A stretch of DNA of 64,000 bases from an uncultured Pseudohongiella sp. (GTDB lineage: Bacteria > Pseudomonadota > Gammaproteobacteria > Pseudomonadales > Pseudohongiellaceae). The stretch is taken from positions 3,473,600-3,537,599 of the forward strand of contig OX638323.1 of the NCBI GenBank assembly GCA_951812715.1, written 5' to 3'. Under the pieces are notes generated by a model. It was not told the origin of the DNA, did not search any database, and saw only the letters and a list, made by a program, of their open reading frames with translations. Each line of letters opens with the position of its first letter. Position 1 is the first letter of the stretch. The translations under genes were made by a program, and so were the position numbers. Positions 34,186-42,354 of this stretch are shown here, one piece after another.

Positions 34186-35571
34186 GTGCGCCGAATGCTC
34201 CTACCAATCGCATTTGCGATGACGCTGCTAGCAGCCGGGTCATTGTCGGCGCTGGCCGCGGAATTGCCGAATTTCGCCGATCTGGTGGAGCGCAACGCGC
34301 CCGCGATAGTTGAAATTTCCACCCAACGCTCTACCACCGGTAATCTGCTTGACGAATTTGACGACTTTTTCCGCCGGCAAATTCCCGATGACCAGGATTC
34401 CCGCGAACTGTTTCAACCACCCACTGTCGGGTCCGGATTCATCATCTCCGCCGACGGTTATGTAATGACCAACAATCACGTGGTCGATGGGGCCGAAGAG
34501 ATTCGCGTACACCTGAACGATCGCCGGGTATTTGCCGCGGCGGTAATCGGGCTGGACGAACCTTCCGACCTCGCGCTGCTGAAACTCGAAGCGGAACAAT
34601 TGCCGTTCGTAGGATTCGGCAACTCGGATCAGATTCGGATCGGCGATTGGGTACTCGCCATAGGTTCGCCGTTCGGACTCGAATTCTCGGCCTCGGCCGG
34701 CATCGTCAGCGCCAAGGGAAGAACCGTGCCGCGCCGGTCGACTTACAATTACATGTCGTTCATTCAGACTGATGTGGCGATCAACCAGGGCAATTCCGGA
34801 GGTCCGCTATTCAATCTCGAAGGCGAGGTGATCGGCATCAATTCACGGATTTTGAGCAGTACCGGGGGCTCGAACGGCGTATCCTTCGCCATTCCGAGCA
34901 ATGTCGCCGTGAATGTGCTCGATCAATTGCGCGCAAGCGGCATGGTTGAGCGCGGCCTGCTTGGGGTGCAGATGGGGGAAGTGGATTTCGACATGGCTCT
35001 CGGCCGAGGCATGCAGCGGCCCCTGGGCGCATTGGTGAACCGCGTGCAGCCGGCCAGTCCCGCGGAGCGGGCAGGATTGCGCGCCGGCGATATCATCGTC
35101 GGCTTCAACGGCCATGAAATCGATTATTTCACTGAACTGCCGTACTTTGTCGGCCAGTACCGTCCCGGCACGGAGGCGGATGTACTGGTGCGCAGGGACG
35201 GCGAATTGCGCACTTTTCTGGTGACGCTTGGCAGTTCCCCGACCAACAACCTGGCGAGCGCCCCCGAACGCGCGTCGCGAACCCCAGGACCGCAACTTGA
35301 CAACCCGCTTGGTTTCCGTGTTGCCGAATTGAGCCGGCAAACCCGCCAGGTCACCGGCGTCAGTGGCGTGCGCGTGGCGCAGATGGGCGCTGGTCCCGGC
35401 AGCGCCGCGGGATTGCGGATCAACGATGTGATTACCGAACTGGCCGGCGAACCGGTCGAATCGACGGAGGATTTCGCCCGCATTGCCGAAGCGCTGCCCG
35501 ATTCCGGCGCCATTCCAATGGAAATCCTGCGCCAGGGCGAAAGCCGCGGCCTATCCTTGCAGTTGCCCTGA
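34186..35571 (+). CDS. mucD: Periplasmic Do-type serine protease (MucD/DegP)
   Basis: A 461-residue HtrA-family protease/chaperone. The signal peptide is at the N-terminus (LPIAFAMTLLAAGSLSALAA). The trypsin-like triad is His in VMTNNHVVDGA, Asp in EPSDLALLKL and Ser in INQGNSGGPLF. Two PDZ domains follow: the first around VNRVQPASPAERAGLRAGD, the second near MGAGPGSAAGLRINDVITEL. The start is GTG 34186; ATG 34195 is an alternative. Its place after rseA is the conserved one, where it degrades misfolded envelope proteins. Confidence 0.95.
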   Translation: MRRMLLPIAFAMTLLAAGSLSALAAELPNFADLVERNAPAIVEISTQRSTTGNLLDEFDDFFRRQIPDDQDSRELFQPPTVGSGFIISADGYVMTNNHVVDGAEEIRVHLNDRRVFAAAVIGLDEPSDLALLKLEAEQLPFVGFGNSDQIRIGDWVLAIGSPFGLEFSASAGIVSAKGRTVPRRSTYNYMSFIQTDVAINQGNSGGPLFNLEGEVIGINSRILSSTGGSNGVSFAIPSNVAVNVLDQLRASGMVERGLLGVQMGEVDFDMALGRGMQRPLGALVNRVQPASPAERAGLRAGDIIVGFNGHEIDYFTELPYFVGQYRPGTEADVLVRRDGELRTFLVTLGSSPTNNLASAPERASRTPGPQLDNPLGFRVAELSRQTRQVTGVSGVRVAQMGAGPGSAAGLRINDVITELAGEPVESTEDFARIAEALPDSGAIPMEILRQGESRGLSLQLP

Positions 35572-35691
35572 AATCGATCCGGGCCGCTGCCGGGGCGAAT
35601 CCGCGGTAGACCATGCAATGGCCCGGACTTCTGACATCTTCGGCTCGATAGAGTAGACTTGCCGGCTGTTTTTTCCCTCCCGTCGCCCATC

Positions 35692-37491
35692 GTGACCGAC
35701 CAGGCTTTCATCCGTAATTTTTCCATCATCGCGCATATCGACCATGGCAAGTCGACGCTGGCGGATCGTTTCATCCAGCTTTGCGGCGGGCTCAGTGAGC
35801 GCGAGATGGCCGCCCAGGTTCTCGATACGCTCGATATCGAGCGCGAGCGCGGCATTACCATCAAGGCGCAAAGCGTCACCTTGTTCCATGTAGCCGCCGA
35901 TGGTCAGCGCTACCAGCTCAATTTCATCGATACCCCCGGCCATGTGGATTTCAGTTACGAAGTGTCCCGTTCGCTGGCTGCCTGCGAAGGCGCATTGCTC
36001 GTTGTAGACGCCTCTCAGGGCGTGGAAGCGCAATCCGTCGCCACCTGCTATACCGCTTTCGAGCAGGATGTGGAAGTCATTCCGGTATTGAACAAGATGG
36101 ATCTGGCGCACGCCGAACCGGAACGGGTGCGCGAGGAAATCGAGGAGATCATCGGCATCGACGCCGCCGATGCCATTGGCGCCAGCGCCAAGACCGGCCT
36201 GGGGATAGCCGAGATTCTCGAACAGATCATCAGCCGGGTACCGCCTCCAGGTGGATCAAGGGAAGCGGAATTGCAGGCGCTCATTATCGATTCCTGGTTC
36301 GATAACTATCTCGGCGTGGTCTCGCTCGTGCGAGTCGTGAACGGCAGTATCCGCCCCGGCGACCGGATCATCGTCAAGACCCAGGGCAAACCCCAGGAGG
36401 TGGACCAGGTCGGTGTCTTCACGCCCAAGCGCACACGCACGCAACAACTCAACGCAGGCGAGGTGGGCTTCGTCTGCTCCGGCATCAAAGACATCCATGG
36501 CGCGCCGGTCGGCGACACCATAGTGTTGGCAAGAACGCCGGATGCGCCCGCATTGGCGGGATTCCGCCGCATCACGCCCCAGGTTTTCGCCGGACTGTAT
36601 CCGGTCGATTCCGACGATCTGGAGAATTTCCGCGAGGCGCTCTCGAAATTGTCCCTGAACGATGCCTCGCTGCAATACCAGCCGGAAAATTCACCGGCGC
36701 TTGGTTTCGGCTTCCGTTGCGGGTTTTTGGGCATGTTGCATATGGAAATCGTCCAGGAAAGGCTGGAACGCGAATATGGCCTGAATCTGATTACCACCGC
36801 GCCGACCGTCGCCTATGAAGTCGTGGGCAAGGACGGCGAAACCATGCTGGTGGACAGTCCGGCGCAAATGCCCCCGATAAACGACATCGAGGAAATGCGC
36901 GAGCCCATTGTCGAGGTCGGCATTCTCACGCCACAGCAGCATCTCGGCGCGGTAATCCAGTTGTGCGAGGAAAAGCGCGGCGTACAGAAAGATATGCAGT
37001 TTGTCGGCCGGCAGGTCTCCCTGCGCTACCATCTGCCCATGAATGAGGTGGTTATGGATTTTTTCGATCGCCTCAAATCGGCCAGTCGAGGCTACGCCTC
37101 GATGGATTATCATTTCGCCCGCTTCGAGTCGTCAAAGCTGGCCCGATTGGATATTCTTATCAACGGCGAGCGGATCGACGCCCTCGCCCTGATCGTTTTC
37201 CGCGACCACGCCCGCTCCCGGGGGCGCGAACTCGTGGAGAAAATGCGCGAACTCATTCCCAGACAACTGTATGATGTCGCGATTCAGGCCGCCATCGGCG
37301 GGCAGATCATCGCCCGCTCGACGGTCAAGGCAATGCGCAAGAACGTCACCGCCAAATGTTATGGCGGCGATATAACCCGGAAGAAAAAGCTGCTTGAAAA
37401 ACAGAAGGCCGGCAAGAAACGCATGAAGAAGCTCGGCAATGTGGAAGTGCCCCAGGAAGCGTTTCTGGCGGTGCTCAAGACCGATTCATGA
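35692..37491 (+). CDS. lepA: Elongation factor 4 (LepA)
   Basis: A 599-residue ribosome-associated GTPase, the same length as E. coli LepA. It begins at GTG 35692 ([20 protein letters not shown]); the frame is open from a TTG at 35659, which is rejected. G motifs are [30 protein letters not shown] and LNKMDL. The C-terminal LepA domain ([20 protein letters not shown]) is complete. lepB follows after ten bases. Confidence 0.97.
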   Translation: MTDQAFIRNFSIIAHIDHGKSTLADRFIQLCGGLSEREMAAQVLDTLDIERERGITIKAQSVTLFHVAADGQRYQLNFIDTPGHVDFSYEVSRSLAACEGALLVVDASQGVEAQSVATCYTAFEQDVEVIPVLNKMDLAHAEPERVREEIEEIIGIDAADAIGASAKTGLGIAEILEQIISRVPPPGGSREAELQALIIDSWFDNYLGVVSLVRVVNGSIRPGDRIIVKTQGKPQEVDQVGVFTPKRTRTQQLNAGEVGFVCSGIKDIHGAPVGDTIVLARTPDAPALAGFRRITPQVFAGLYPVDSDDLENFREALSKLSLNDASLQYQPENSPALGFGFRCGFLGMLHMEIVQERLEREYGLNLITTAPTVAYEVVGKDGETMLVDSPAQMPPINDIEEMREPIVEVGILTPQQHLGAVIQLCEEKRGVQKDMQFVGRQVSLRYHLPMNEVVMDFFDRLKSASRGYASMDYHFARFESSKLARLDILINGERIDALALIVFRDHARSRGRELVEKMRELIPRQLYDVAIQAAIGGQIIARSTVKAMRKNVTAKCYGGDITRKKKLLEKQKAGKKRMKKLGNVEVPQEAFLAVLKTDS

Positions 37492-37501
37492 TGAGTTATT
37501 T

Positions 37502-38374
37502 ATGAATATCGATTTTTCCCTGGTTCTGGTGATTCTCGTTGGCTTGTCCGGCCTGATCTGGCTGCTCGACGTCATCCTGCTCAAGCCCGGCCGCACCGCC
37601 ATCGGCGAGGAAATCCGCGGCAGCCGCGCGAACTCGCGTGTAGGGGCGAGGCATGCCTCACCCGGAGCACACGGGGTCGACAGAGTCGAGCAGGAGGTTG
37701 CACAGGCGACCCGCGAGCCGGTGGTGGTGGAATACGCCAGGGCCTTCTTTCCCGTACTCGTACTTGTGCTGGTGCTTCGCTCCTTTTTGTTCGAACCGTT
37801 TCAGATTCCCACCGGTTCGATGATTCCCACGCTGGAAATCGGCGATTTCATCCTCGTCAACAAGTACGCCTACGGCCTGCGCCTGCCGGTTATCGGCACG
37901 AAGATAATGAATGTGGACGACCCGCAGCGCGGCGAAGTCATGGTGTTTATTCCGCCTCATGAGGATCAGTATTACATCAAGCGGGTGATCGGCCTGCCCG
38001 GCGATACGGTGCGATATGAAGACGGTGTGCTGTCCATCAACCGGGAGCCCGTGCAAATCGAGCCGAGCGGGGCGACCACGATCAATTCTGCCTTCGGTCC
38101 CGTGCCGGGCACTTCGTACACGGAAGTCATCGGCGGCATCGAACACACCATCCAGACCAAGAACCAGTCGTTGCGTAACCCGGCGCGCAGTATGTGGGTC
38201 GTGCCGCCCGGCAGTTATTTCATGATGGGCGACAATCGCGACGAAAGCAGCGACAGCCGCATCTGGGGCGTGGTGCCGGAAGAGAACATCGTCGGTAAGG
38301 CCGTGGCCGTGTGGATGCACAAGGATCCGGGCTGGAATCTGCCCACTTTTTCCCGCTCCCACTGGATCAAATAG
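37502..38374 (+). CDS. lepB: Signal peptidase I with an in-frame repeat insertion
   Basis: A 290-residue leader peptidase. The first membrane helix (FSLVLVILVGLSGLIWLLDV) and the second (FFPVLVLVLVLRSFLF) flank a cytoplasmic loop. Catalytic Ser is in IPTGSMIPTLEIGDFILVNK and catalytic Lys in YYIKRVIGLPGD. GDNRDESSDSRIWG is the conserved box E. The loop contains RVGARHASPGAHGVD, encoded by a palindromic element, which looks like an in-frame insertion tolerated in a flexible region. ATG 37502 is chosen because it starts helix 1. Confidence 0.96.
   Translation: MNIDFSLVLVILVGLSGLIWLLDVILLKPGRTAIGEEIRGSRANSRVGARHASPGAHGVDRVEQEVAQATREPVVVEYARAFFPVLVLVLVLRSFLFEPFQIPTGSMIPTLEIGDFILVNKYAYGLRLPVIGTKIMNVDDPQRGEVMVFIPPHEDQYYIKRVIGLPGDTVRYEDGVLSINREPVQIEPSGATTINSAFGPVPGTSYTEVIGGIEHTIQTKNQSLRNPARSMWVVPPGSYFMMGDNRDESSDSRIWGVVPEENIVGKAVAVWMHKDPGWNLPTFSRSHWIK
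37644..37663. repeat. Palindromic repeat inside lepB
   Basis: GGGCGAGGCATGCCTCACCC is nearly perfectly self-complementary, with GAGGCATGCCTC as its core. It lies in frame inside lepB, between the sequences for the two membrane helices. I recognise this as a common type of dispersed bacterial palindrome. No second copy was noticed in the window. Confidence 0.55.
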
Positions 38375-38398
38375 AGGGGAAGGGTAGCGGTTCCCCTC
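38374..38398 (+). promoter_or_regulatory. Hairpin directly after the lepB stop
   Basis: GAGGGGAA (38374-38381) pairs with TTCCCCTC (38391-38398) across nine bases, starting at the last base of the lepB stop codon. It precedes the palindromic repeat and rnc. In E. coli a hairpin in the rnc leader is cut by RNase III itself; whether this one plays that role is unknown. Confidence 0.45.
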
Positions 38399-38401
38399 AA
38401 C

Positions 38402-38441
38402 CGTCATTCTGCGCGGAGCGAAGCGAAGTCGCGGAATCTCC
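38402..38441 (-). repeat. Dispersed palindromic repeat, copy R1
   Basis: Reading on the minus strand: GGAGATTCCGCGACTTCGCT then CCGCGCAGAATGACG. It matches copies at 45078-45121 and 46666-46706. It lies between lepB and rnc, 34 bases before the rnc start. Translations of this repeat (SFCAERSEVAESP) recur in many annotated bacterial ORFs, which marks it as a mobile palindromic type. Confidence 0.72.
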
Positions 38442-38475
38442 ATGCAAGCGCAGGACCTGCGATTCGGTACATGTC

Positions 38476-39156
38476 ATGGCGATAGACCTCAGCAGCTTGC
38501 AACAGCGGATCGGCTATCAATTCAATCACGCTTCGCTGGCGCGGCAGGCTCTGACGCATCGCAGCGCACGCAGGGAACACAACGAACGACTGGAATTCCT
38601 CGGCGATGCGCTGCTCGGCTATCTGGTCGCCGAGCAGGCATGGCGCGCTCATCCGGATGCAAGCGAAGGCGATCTGACGATCATGCGCGCGGCGGTGATC
38701 AACAGCGCTACGCTATGCGAAGTGGCTGTAAATCTCGATCTCGGCAGTTTGCTCGAACTTGGCGCCGGCGAAGCCAAAAGCGGGGGCCGGCAACGGGAAT
38801 CGATCCTCGCCACGGCCACGGAGGCGCTGATCGCGGCGATATACCTCGACGGCGGTCTTGATGCATGCCGGGAATTCGTCCTAAGGTGGTTTCCAGAGCC
38901 CGGCGAGAACTTCGCCGAGAGCGGCGTACGCAAGGACAACAAGTCCCGCTTGCAGGAGCACATGCAGGCTGAACATCGCAGCTTGCCCGATTATGAAGTT
39001 GTCGAGATAAGCGGCAGCGGCCACGAACAGCAATTCACGGTACGATGTTCGCTGCCCCAACGCCAAATCGCTACCGAAGGCAGCGGTTCCTCGCGGCGCG
39101 CCGCGGAACAGATGGCCGCCGGCAAAGCGCTGGCCGTGCTGGGACAAGAAGCGTGA
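38476..39156 (+). CDS. rnc: Ribonuclease III with one metal ligand replaced
   Basis: A 226-residue protein with the endonuclease domain (HNERLEFLGDALLGYLVAEQ) and a C-terminal dsRNA-binding domain (DNKSRLQEHMQAEHRSLPDY, GSSRRAAEQMAAGKALAVLG). In E. coli the four metal ligands are E41, D45, D114 and E117. Here the first pair is present, but the ESILADTVEAL block reads ESILATATEAL. The Asp equivalent to D114 is therefore Thr, while the final Glu remains. Cleavage may be impaired or altered. ATG 38476 gives the normal N-terminus. The stop overlaps the era start. Confidence 0.9.
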   Translation: MAIDLSSLQQRIGYQFNHASLARQALTHRSARREHNERLEFLGDALLGYLVAEQAWRAHPDASEGDLTIMRAAVINSATLCEVAVNLDLGSLLELGAGEAKSGGRQRESILATATEALIAAIYLDGGLDACREFVLRWFPEPGENFAESGVRKDNKSRLQEHMQAEHRSLPDYEVVEISGSGHEQQFTVRCSLPQRQIATEGSGSSRRAAEQMAAGKALAVLGQEA

Positions 39157-40049
39157 ACGGGCAGGCGAGCCGCTGCGGACACGTCGCCATCGTCGGCAGG
39201 CCCAATGTCGGCAAATCCACCTTGCTCAATTACCTGGTGCGGCAAAAGATCAGCATTACCTCGCGCAAGCCCCAGACCACGCGCAACCGCATTCTCGGTA
39301 TTAGCACTTCCGGCTCGGCCCAATGCCTGTATGTCGACACTCCGGGCCTCGACCGCCGCCACGGCAAGGCGATCAATCGCGTAATGAACGAGACCGTGAT
39401 GTCGGTTGTCGGTGAAGTCGACGTCATTGTGTTTGTCACGGAGCGGCTGCTTTGGCGCGAAGAGGACGAGACCGTGCTGGACGCCTTGCGCTACGCTCGG
39501 GTCCCGGTGTTGCTCGCAATCAACAAGGTCGATCAGATCGAGGATAAATCCAGGTTGCTGCCACATATCGAGCGTGCGTCGGAGCGATATGATTTCGCGG
39601 AAATCTTTCCGGTTTCAGCCCTTGGAGGCCACAATCTGGAAATGCTGGAACGGAAAGTCTGCGAGTTGCTGCCGGAAAGCCCCTTTCTGTTCCCCGCCGA
39701 TCAGGTCACCGACGCCAGTTCGCGCTTTCTCGCCGCCGAGTTGGTCCGCGAAAAAATCACCCGGCAACTTGGTGACGAATTACCTTATGAAGTTACGGTC
39801 GAGATCGAGAAATTTTCCACCGAAGGCGGCGTCATTCATATCCTCGCGCTGATTACGGTCGACAAGAAGGGCCAGAAACGCATTCTGATCGGTGACGGCG
39901 GCAAGCGGCTAAAACAGATCGGCAGCGCCGCGCGCAAGGACATGGAGTCGGTCTTCGAAAGCAAGGTCATGCTTGAGTTGTGGGTGAAAGTGCGCGGCGG
40001 CCACATGAACGAAGCGCGCGTCCTGAAAAGCCTCCGCGGCGCATTCTGA
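39153..40049 (+). CDS. era: GTPase Era
   Basis: A 298-residue GTPase that binds 16S rRNA near the 3' end during 30S maturation. G1 is GRPNVGKSTL, G3 DTPGLDRR, G4 NKVD and G5 VSALGG. The C-terminal KH domain contains ILIGDGGKRLKQIGSAARKD and VKVRGG. The start is GTG 39153, overlapping the rnc stop by GTGA, as in many gammaproteobacteria. Upstream in-frame codons lie inside rnc and are not used. recO follows after seven bases. Confidence 0.97.
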   Translation: MNGQASRCGHVAIVGRPNVGKSTLLNYLVRQKISITSRKPQTTRNRILGISTSGSAQCLYVDTPGLDRRHGKAINRVMNETVMSVVGEVDVIVFVTERLLWREEDETVLDALRYARVPVLLAINKVDQIEDKSRLLPHIERASERYDFAEIFPVSALGGHNLEMLERKVCELLPESPFLFPADQVTDASSRFLAAELVREKITRQLGDELPYEVTVEIEKFSTEGGVIHILALITVDKKGQKRILIGDGGKRLKQIGSAARKDMESVFESKVMLELWVKVRGGHMNEARVLKSLRGAF

Positions 40050-40056
40050 GGGCTTC

Positions 40057-40788
40057 GTGAATACGCGCGTTCTGTTGCAGCCCGCCTATGTAATTCACCG
40101 GCGGCCGTTCCGCAATACCAGTCTGCTGGTGGATTTCTTCTGCCTCGATCACGGCCGCATAGCCGTGGTGGCCCGCGGCGCGCGCCGCGGCAAGTCGCGC
40201 ATGCAAGGTCTGTTGCAGGCCTTCCAGCCCTTGCGCATCTCCTTCAGTGGCCGAGGCGAGGTCAAGACGTTGACCGGCGCCGAAAGCGCGGGCGCCGCTG
40301 TTGCGCTGACGGGGGAACGGCTGTTCAGCGGGTTCTACGTCAACGAATTGCTGAGCCGCCTGTTGCACGACCACGTCCAGCATCCGCGCCTGTACCAGGC
40401 CTATCGTGAAACGCTGGACGCGCTGGCAACCACCGACTTGCTGGAAAGGGTCCTGCGCCGTTTCGAGCTCGAATTGCTCGCCGAACTCGGCTATGCCGTC
40501 AATCTGACAAGCGATTGCCGCCGGCATGAACCGATCGCAGAGAAGAAGTCCTACCGTTATCTGCCCGACGTCGGCTTCGAGGAAGCGCACAAGGACGAAA
40601 ACGACGGCAGGCGGATCTTCGTCGGCGCACACCTGCTTGCACTGAGCCGCCTCGAACTCGAAAACGCCGAGATCGCCGCGTCCGCCAAACGTCTGCTGCG
40701 CCAGGCCCTCGAAGTCCATCTCGGCGGCCGGCCCCTGCATAGCCGGACTTTGTTCACCTCGGCGAGCAGTAACGGTAAAGACGTCTGA
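40057..40788 (+). CDS. recO: DNA repair protein RecO
   Basis: A 243-residue recombination mediator that, with RecR, loads RecA on SSB-coated DNA. The N-terminal OB fold shows LLQPAYVIHRRPFRNTSLLV and GRIAVVARGARRGKS, followed by the helical domain with FYVNELLSRLLHDH and RFELELLAELGYAV. GTG 40057 starts the gene. The usual zinc-finger cysteines are not obvious. End of the lepA-to-recO cluster; pdxJ does not follow. Confidence 0.93.
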   Translation: MNTRVLLQPAYVIHRRPFRNTSLLVDFFCLDHGRIAVVARGARRGKSRMQGLLQAFQPLRISFSGRGEVKTLTGAESAGAAVALTGERLFSGFYVNELLSRLLHDHVQHPRLYQAYRETLDALATTDLLERVLRRFELELLAELGYAVNLTSDCRRHEPIAEKKSYRYLPDVGFEEAHKDENDGRRIFVGAHLLALSRLELENAEIAASAKRLLRQALEVHLGGRPLHSRTLFTSASSNGKDV

Positions 40789-40813
40789 CCCGGTTAACTG
40801 CTCCTGCCATGCG

Positions 40814-41182
40814 TCAAGAAGTTTTCCGAACCGGCTTGATCAGCGATTCCGCCGGAATGCCAAGTTCCTGATTCAGCCTCCAGATCATCTTGAGAGAGAG
40901 GGAACGTTTACGGTTGAGGATTTCGTAAACCCGGTTTGTTTCGCCGATCATGGGCGCGAGGTTCCTGGCCGAAAGACCTTTTTGTTCCATCTCGAATTTG
41001 ATTGCTTCCACGGGGTCGGGAAAGTCCAGGGAGTAGTGCTTCGATTCGTAAGCTTCGATAAGAGTGACCAATACGTCGAGTTTATCGCCTTCGGGCGTAT
41101 TCGGCGCCGCTGCCATCAATTTCTCGGCGAGCTTCAAGGCCTCCCGGTAGTCGGCTTCGGTCTTGATGGGCTTGATCTCCAT
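40814..41182 (-). CDS. higA: HigA-type antitoxin
   Basis: A 122-residue protein of the COG5499 HigA type. The N-terminal part (MEIKPIKTEADYREALKLAE) binds the toxin. The C-terminal helix-turn-helix (LSARNLAPMIGETNRVYEIL, SLSLKMIWRLNQELGIP) binds DNA. It lies 17 bases downstream of higB; the toxin-first order is typical of higBA. It should repress its own operon through the palindrome at 41515-41531. A longer frame starting at 41287 would overlap higB and is rejected. Confidence 0.92.
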   Translation of the reverse strand: MEIKPIKTEADYREALKLAEKLMAAAPNTPEGDKLDVLVTLIEAYESKHYSLDFPDPVEAIKFEMEQKGLSARNLAPMIGETNRVYEILNRKRSLSLKMIWRLNQELGIPAESLIKPVRKTS

Positions 41183-41199
41183 CGCTCCAGTCTCCTGCG

Positions 41200-41502
41200 C
41201 TAGAAAAATTGCGCGTCTATCCGGTCGTATTGAGCATGAGTGCCGATGTGCCGGATGTATATCACGCGATAGTCGTAATTGATCCATACGACCAATCGGT
41301 ATTTGTTTCCCGCGATATTGAAAACCGCTCGCCCGTCCTTGAGAATACTCGCGGTCCCGAGGTCACGCTTTATTTCGGTGGGCGATGACCAATCCGCCCT
41401 CAACGCATGCCGGTACCACGCCAGCAAAGGCTCGATCGCGTCGGCCTTGTCCGGGTTGTTTTCCCAGAATTTCTTGAGCGTGGACAGGGCGATGACTCTC
41501 AC
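41200..41502 (-). CDS. higB: HigB-type toxin, mRNA interferase
   Basis: A 100-residue RelE/HigB-fold toxin that cleaves mRNA on the ribosome. Family blocks are VIALSTLKKFWENNP, the basic DWSSPTEIKRDLGTAS-ILKDGRAVFNIAGNKYRLV and VIYIRHIGTHAQYD. I prefer GTG 41502 (MRVIALSTL), which matches the family start. The ATG at 41514 overlaps the predicted -10 box. With transcription starting near 41503 the mRNA would be leaderless or nearly so. Confidence 0.9.
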   Translation of the reverse strand: MRVIALSTLKKFWENNPDKADAIEPLLAWYRHALRADWSSPTEIKRDLGTASILKDGRAVFNIAGNKYRLVVWINYDYRVIYIRHIGTHAQYDRIDAQFF

Positions 41503-41509
41503 GAAGCAA

Positions 41510-41538
41510 AGCATAGTCCCATATTGGGACTAACGCAA
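41510..41538 (-). promoter_or_regulatory. higBA promoter with operator palindrome in the spacer
   Basis: On the minus strand: TTGCGT (41538-41533), a 17-bp spacer, TATGCT (41515-41510). The palindrome AGTCCCA-TAT-TGGGACT (41515-41531) fills the spacer, so bound HigA would directly block RNA polymerase. Confidence 0.68.
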
Positions 41539-41677
41539 GTGAGACTTTGCTGAGTGCGGCGGGATTACTTTGTCTTCAGTACCTCGGAATTTGAAGATCC
41601 GGAGACCGCGGCCTTCACCTGATGCCATAGCAGCAGTTTGTTGGGTTAGAATCGCCCTCGTAACTTTGGAGGCGCGC

Positions 41678-42223
41678 ATGGCCGAGCAGTTTGCTTCACT
41701 AGATCAGGAACACATCGAGTTCATCGGCCGGCAGTCCGTGTTCTTCGTCGGTACCGCCGGCGCCGACGGCAGGATCAATGTATCGCCGAAAGGCCTCGAC
41801 ACTTTGCGCGTGCTCGACGTCTCACGCGTCGTCTGGCTGAATCTCACCGGCAGCGGCAACGAGACCGCCGCGCATGTGCTGGAAAACAGCCGCATGACGC
41901 TGATGTTCTGTTCCTTCGACAAGCAGCCGTTGATTCTGCGCGTTTACGGACAGGCCAAAATGGTTTATCCGCGAGACGAATCGAAATTCGAGCAGTACCT
42001 GGCCTTGTTCGGTCATCGGTCCGGTACGCGGCAGTTCTTCGAACTCGACGTCGATTTGGTGCAAACATCCTGCGGCTACGGCGTGCCGCATCTGGAACAC
42101 GAAAGGGAAAGAGTGACGCTTGCCAAATGGGCGGACAAAAAGGGCGAAGAGGGCATTCGGCAATACTGGTCAGACAAGAACCGGATCAGCATCGACGGTA
42201 GGCCAACCGGCATCATCGAGTGA
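41678..42223 (+). CDS. Pyridoxamine-phosphate-oxidase-like FMN split-barrel protein
   Basis: A 181-residue protein of the PNPOx-like fold. It shows FFVGTAGADGRINVSPKGLD, VVWLNLTGSGNETAAHVLEN and RMTLMFCSFDKQPLILRVYG, the usual FMN-phosphate contact region. A C-terminal half with TSCGYGVPHLEHERER suggests the general stress or haem/flavin-handling subgroup rather than true PdxH. TTGGAGG lies ahead of ATG 41678, with TTAGAAT (41645-41651) a likely -10 box. Substrate unknown. Confidence 0.84.
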   Translation: MAEQFASLDQEHIEFIGRQSVFFVGTAGADGRINVSPKGLDTLRVLDVSRVVWLNLTGSGNETAAHVLENSRMTLMFCSFDKQPLILRVYGQAKMVYPRDESKFEQYLALFGHRSGTRQFFELDVDLVQTSCGYGVPHLEHERERVTLAKWADKKGEEGIRQYWSDKNRISIDGRPTGIIE

Positions 42224-42354
42224 GCTTTTCAATTTCCCGAGGTGTGGCGTAAGCTGCGCTTCAGATCGATTCCAGCGGCGGGATCAAGCGAATCTAGCTT
42301 AGTGAACGCTTACATCTGAAGGTTTTCCGAGCATCGTCAAAACGTTAGGCGATT

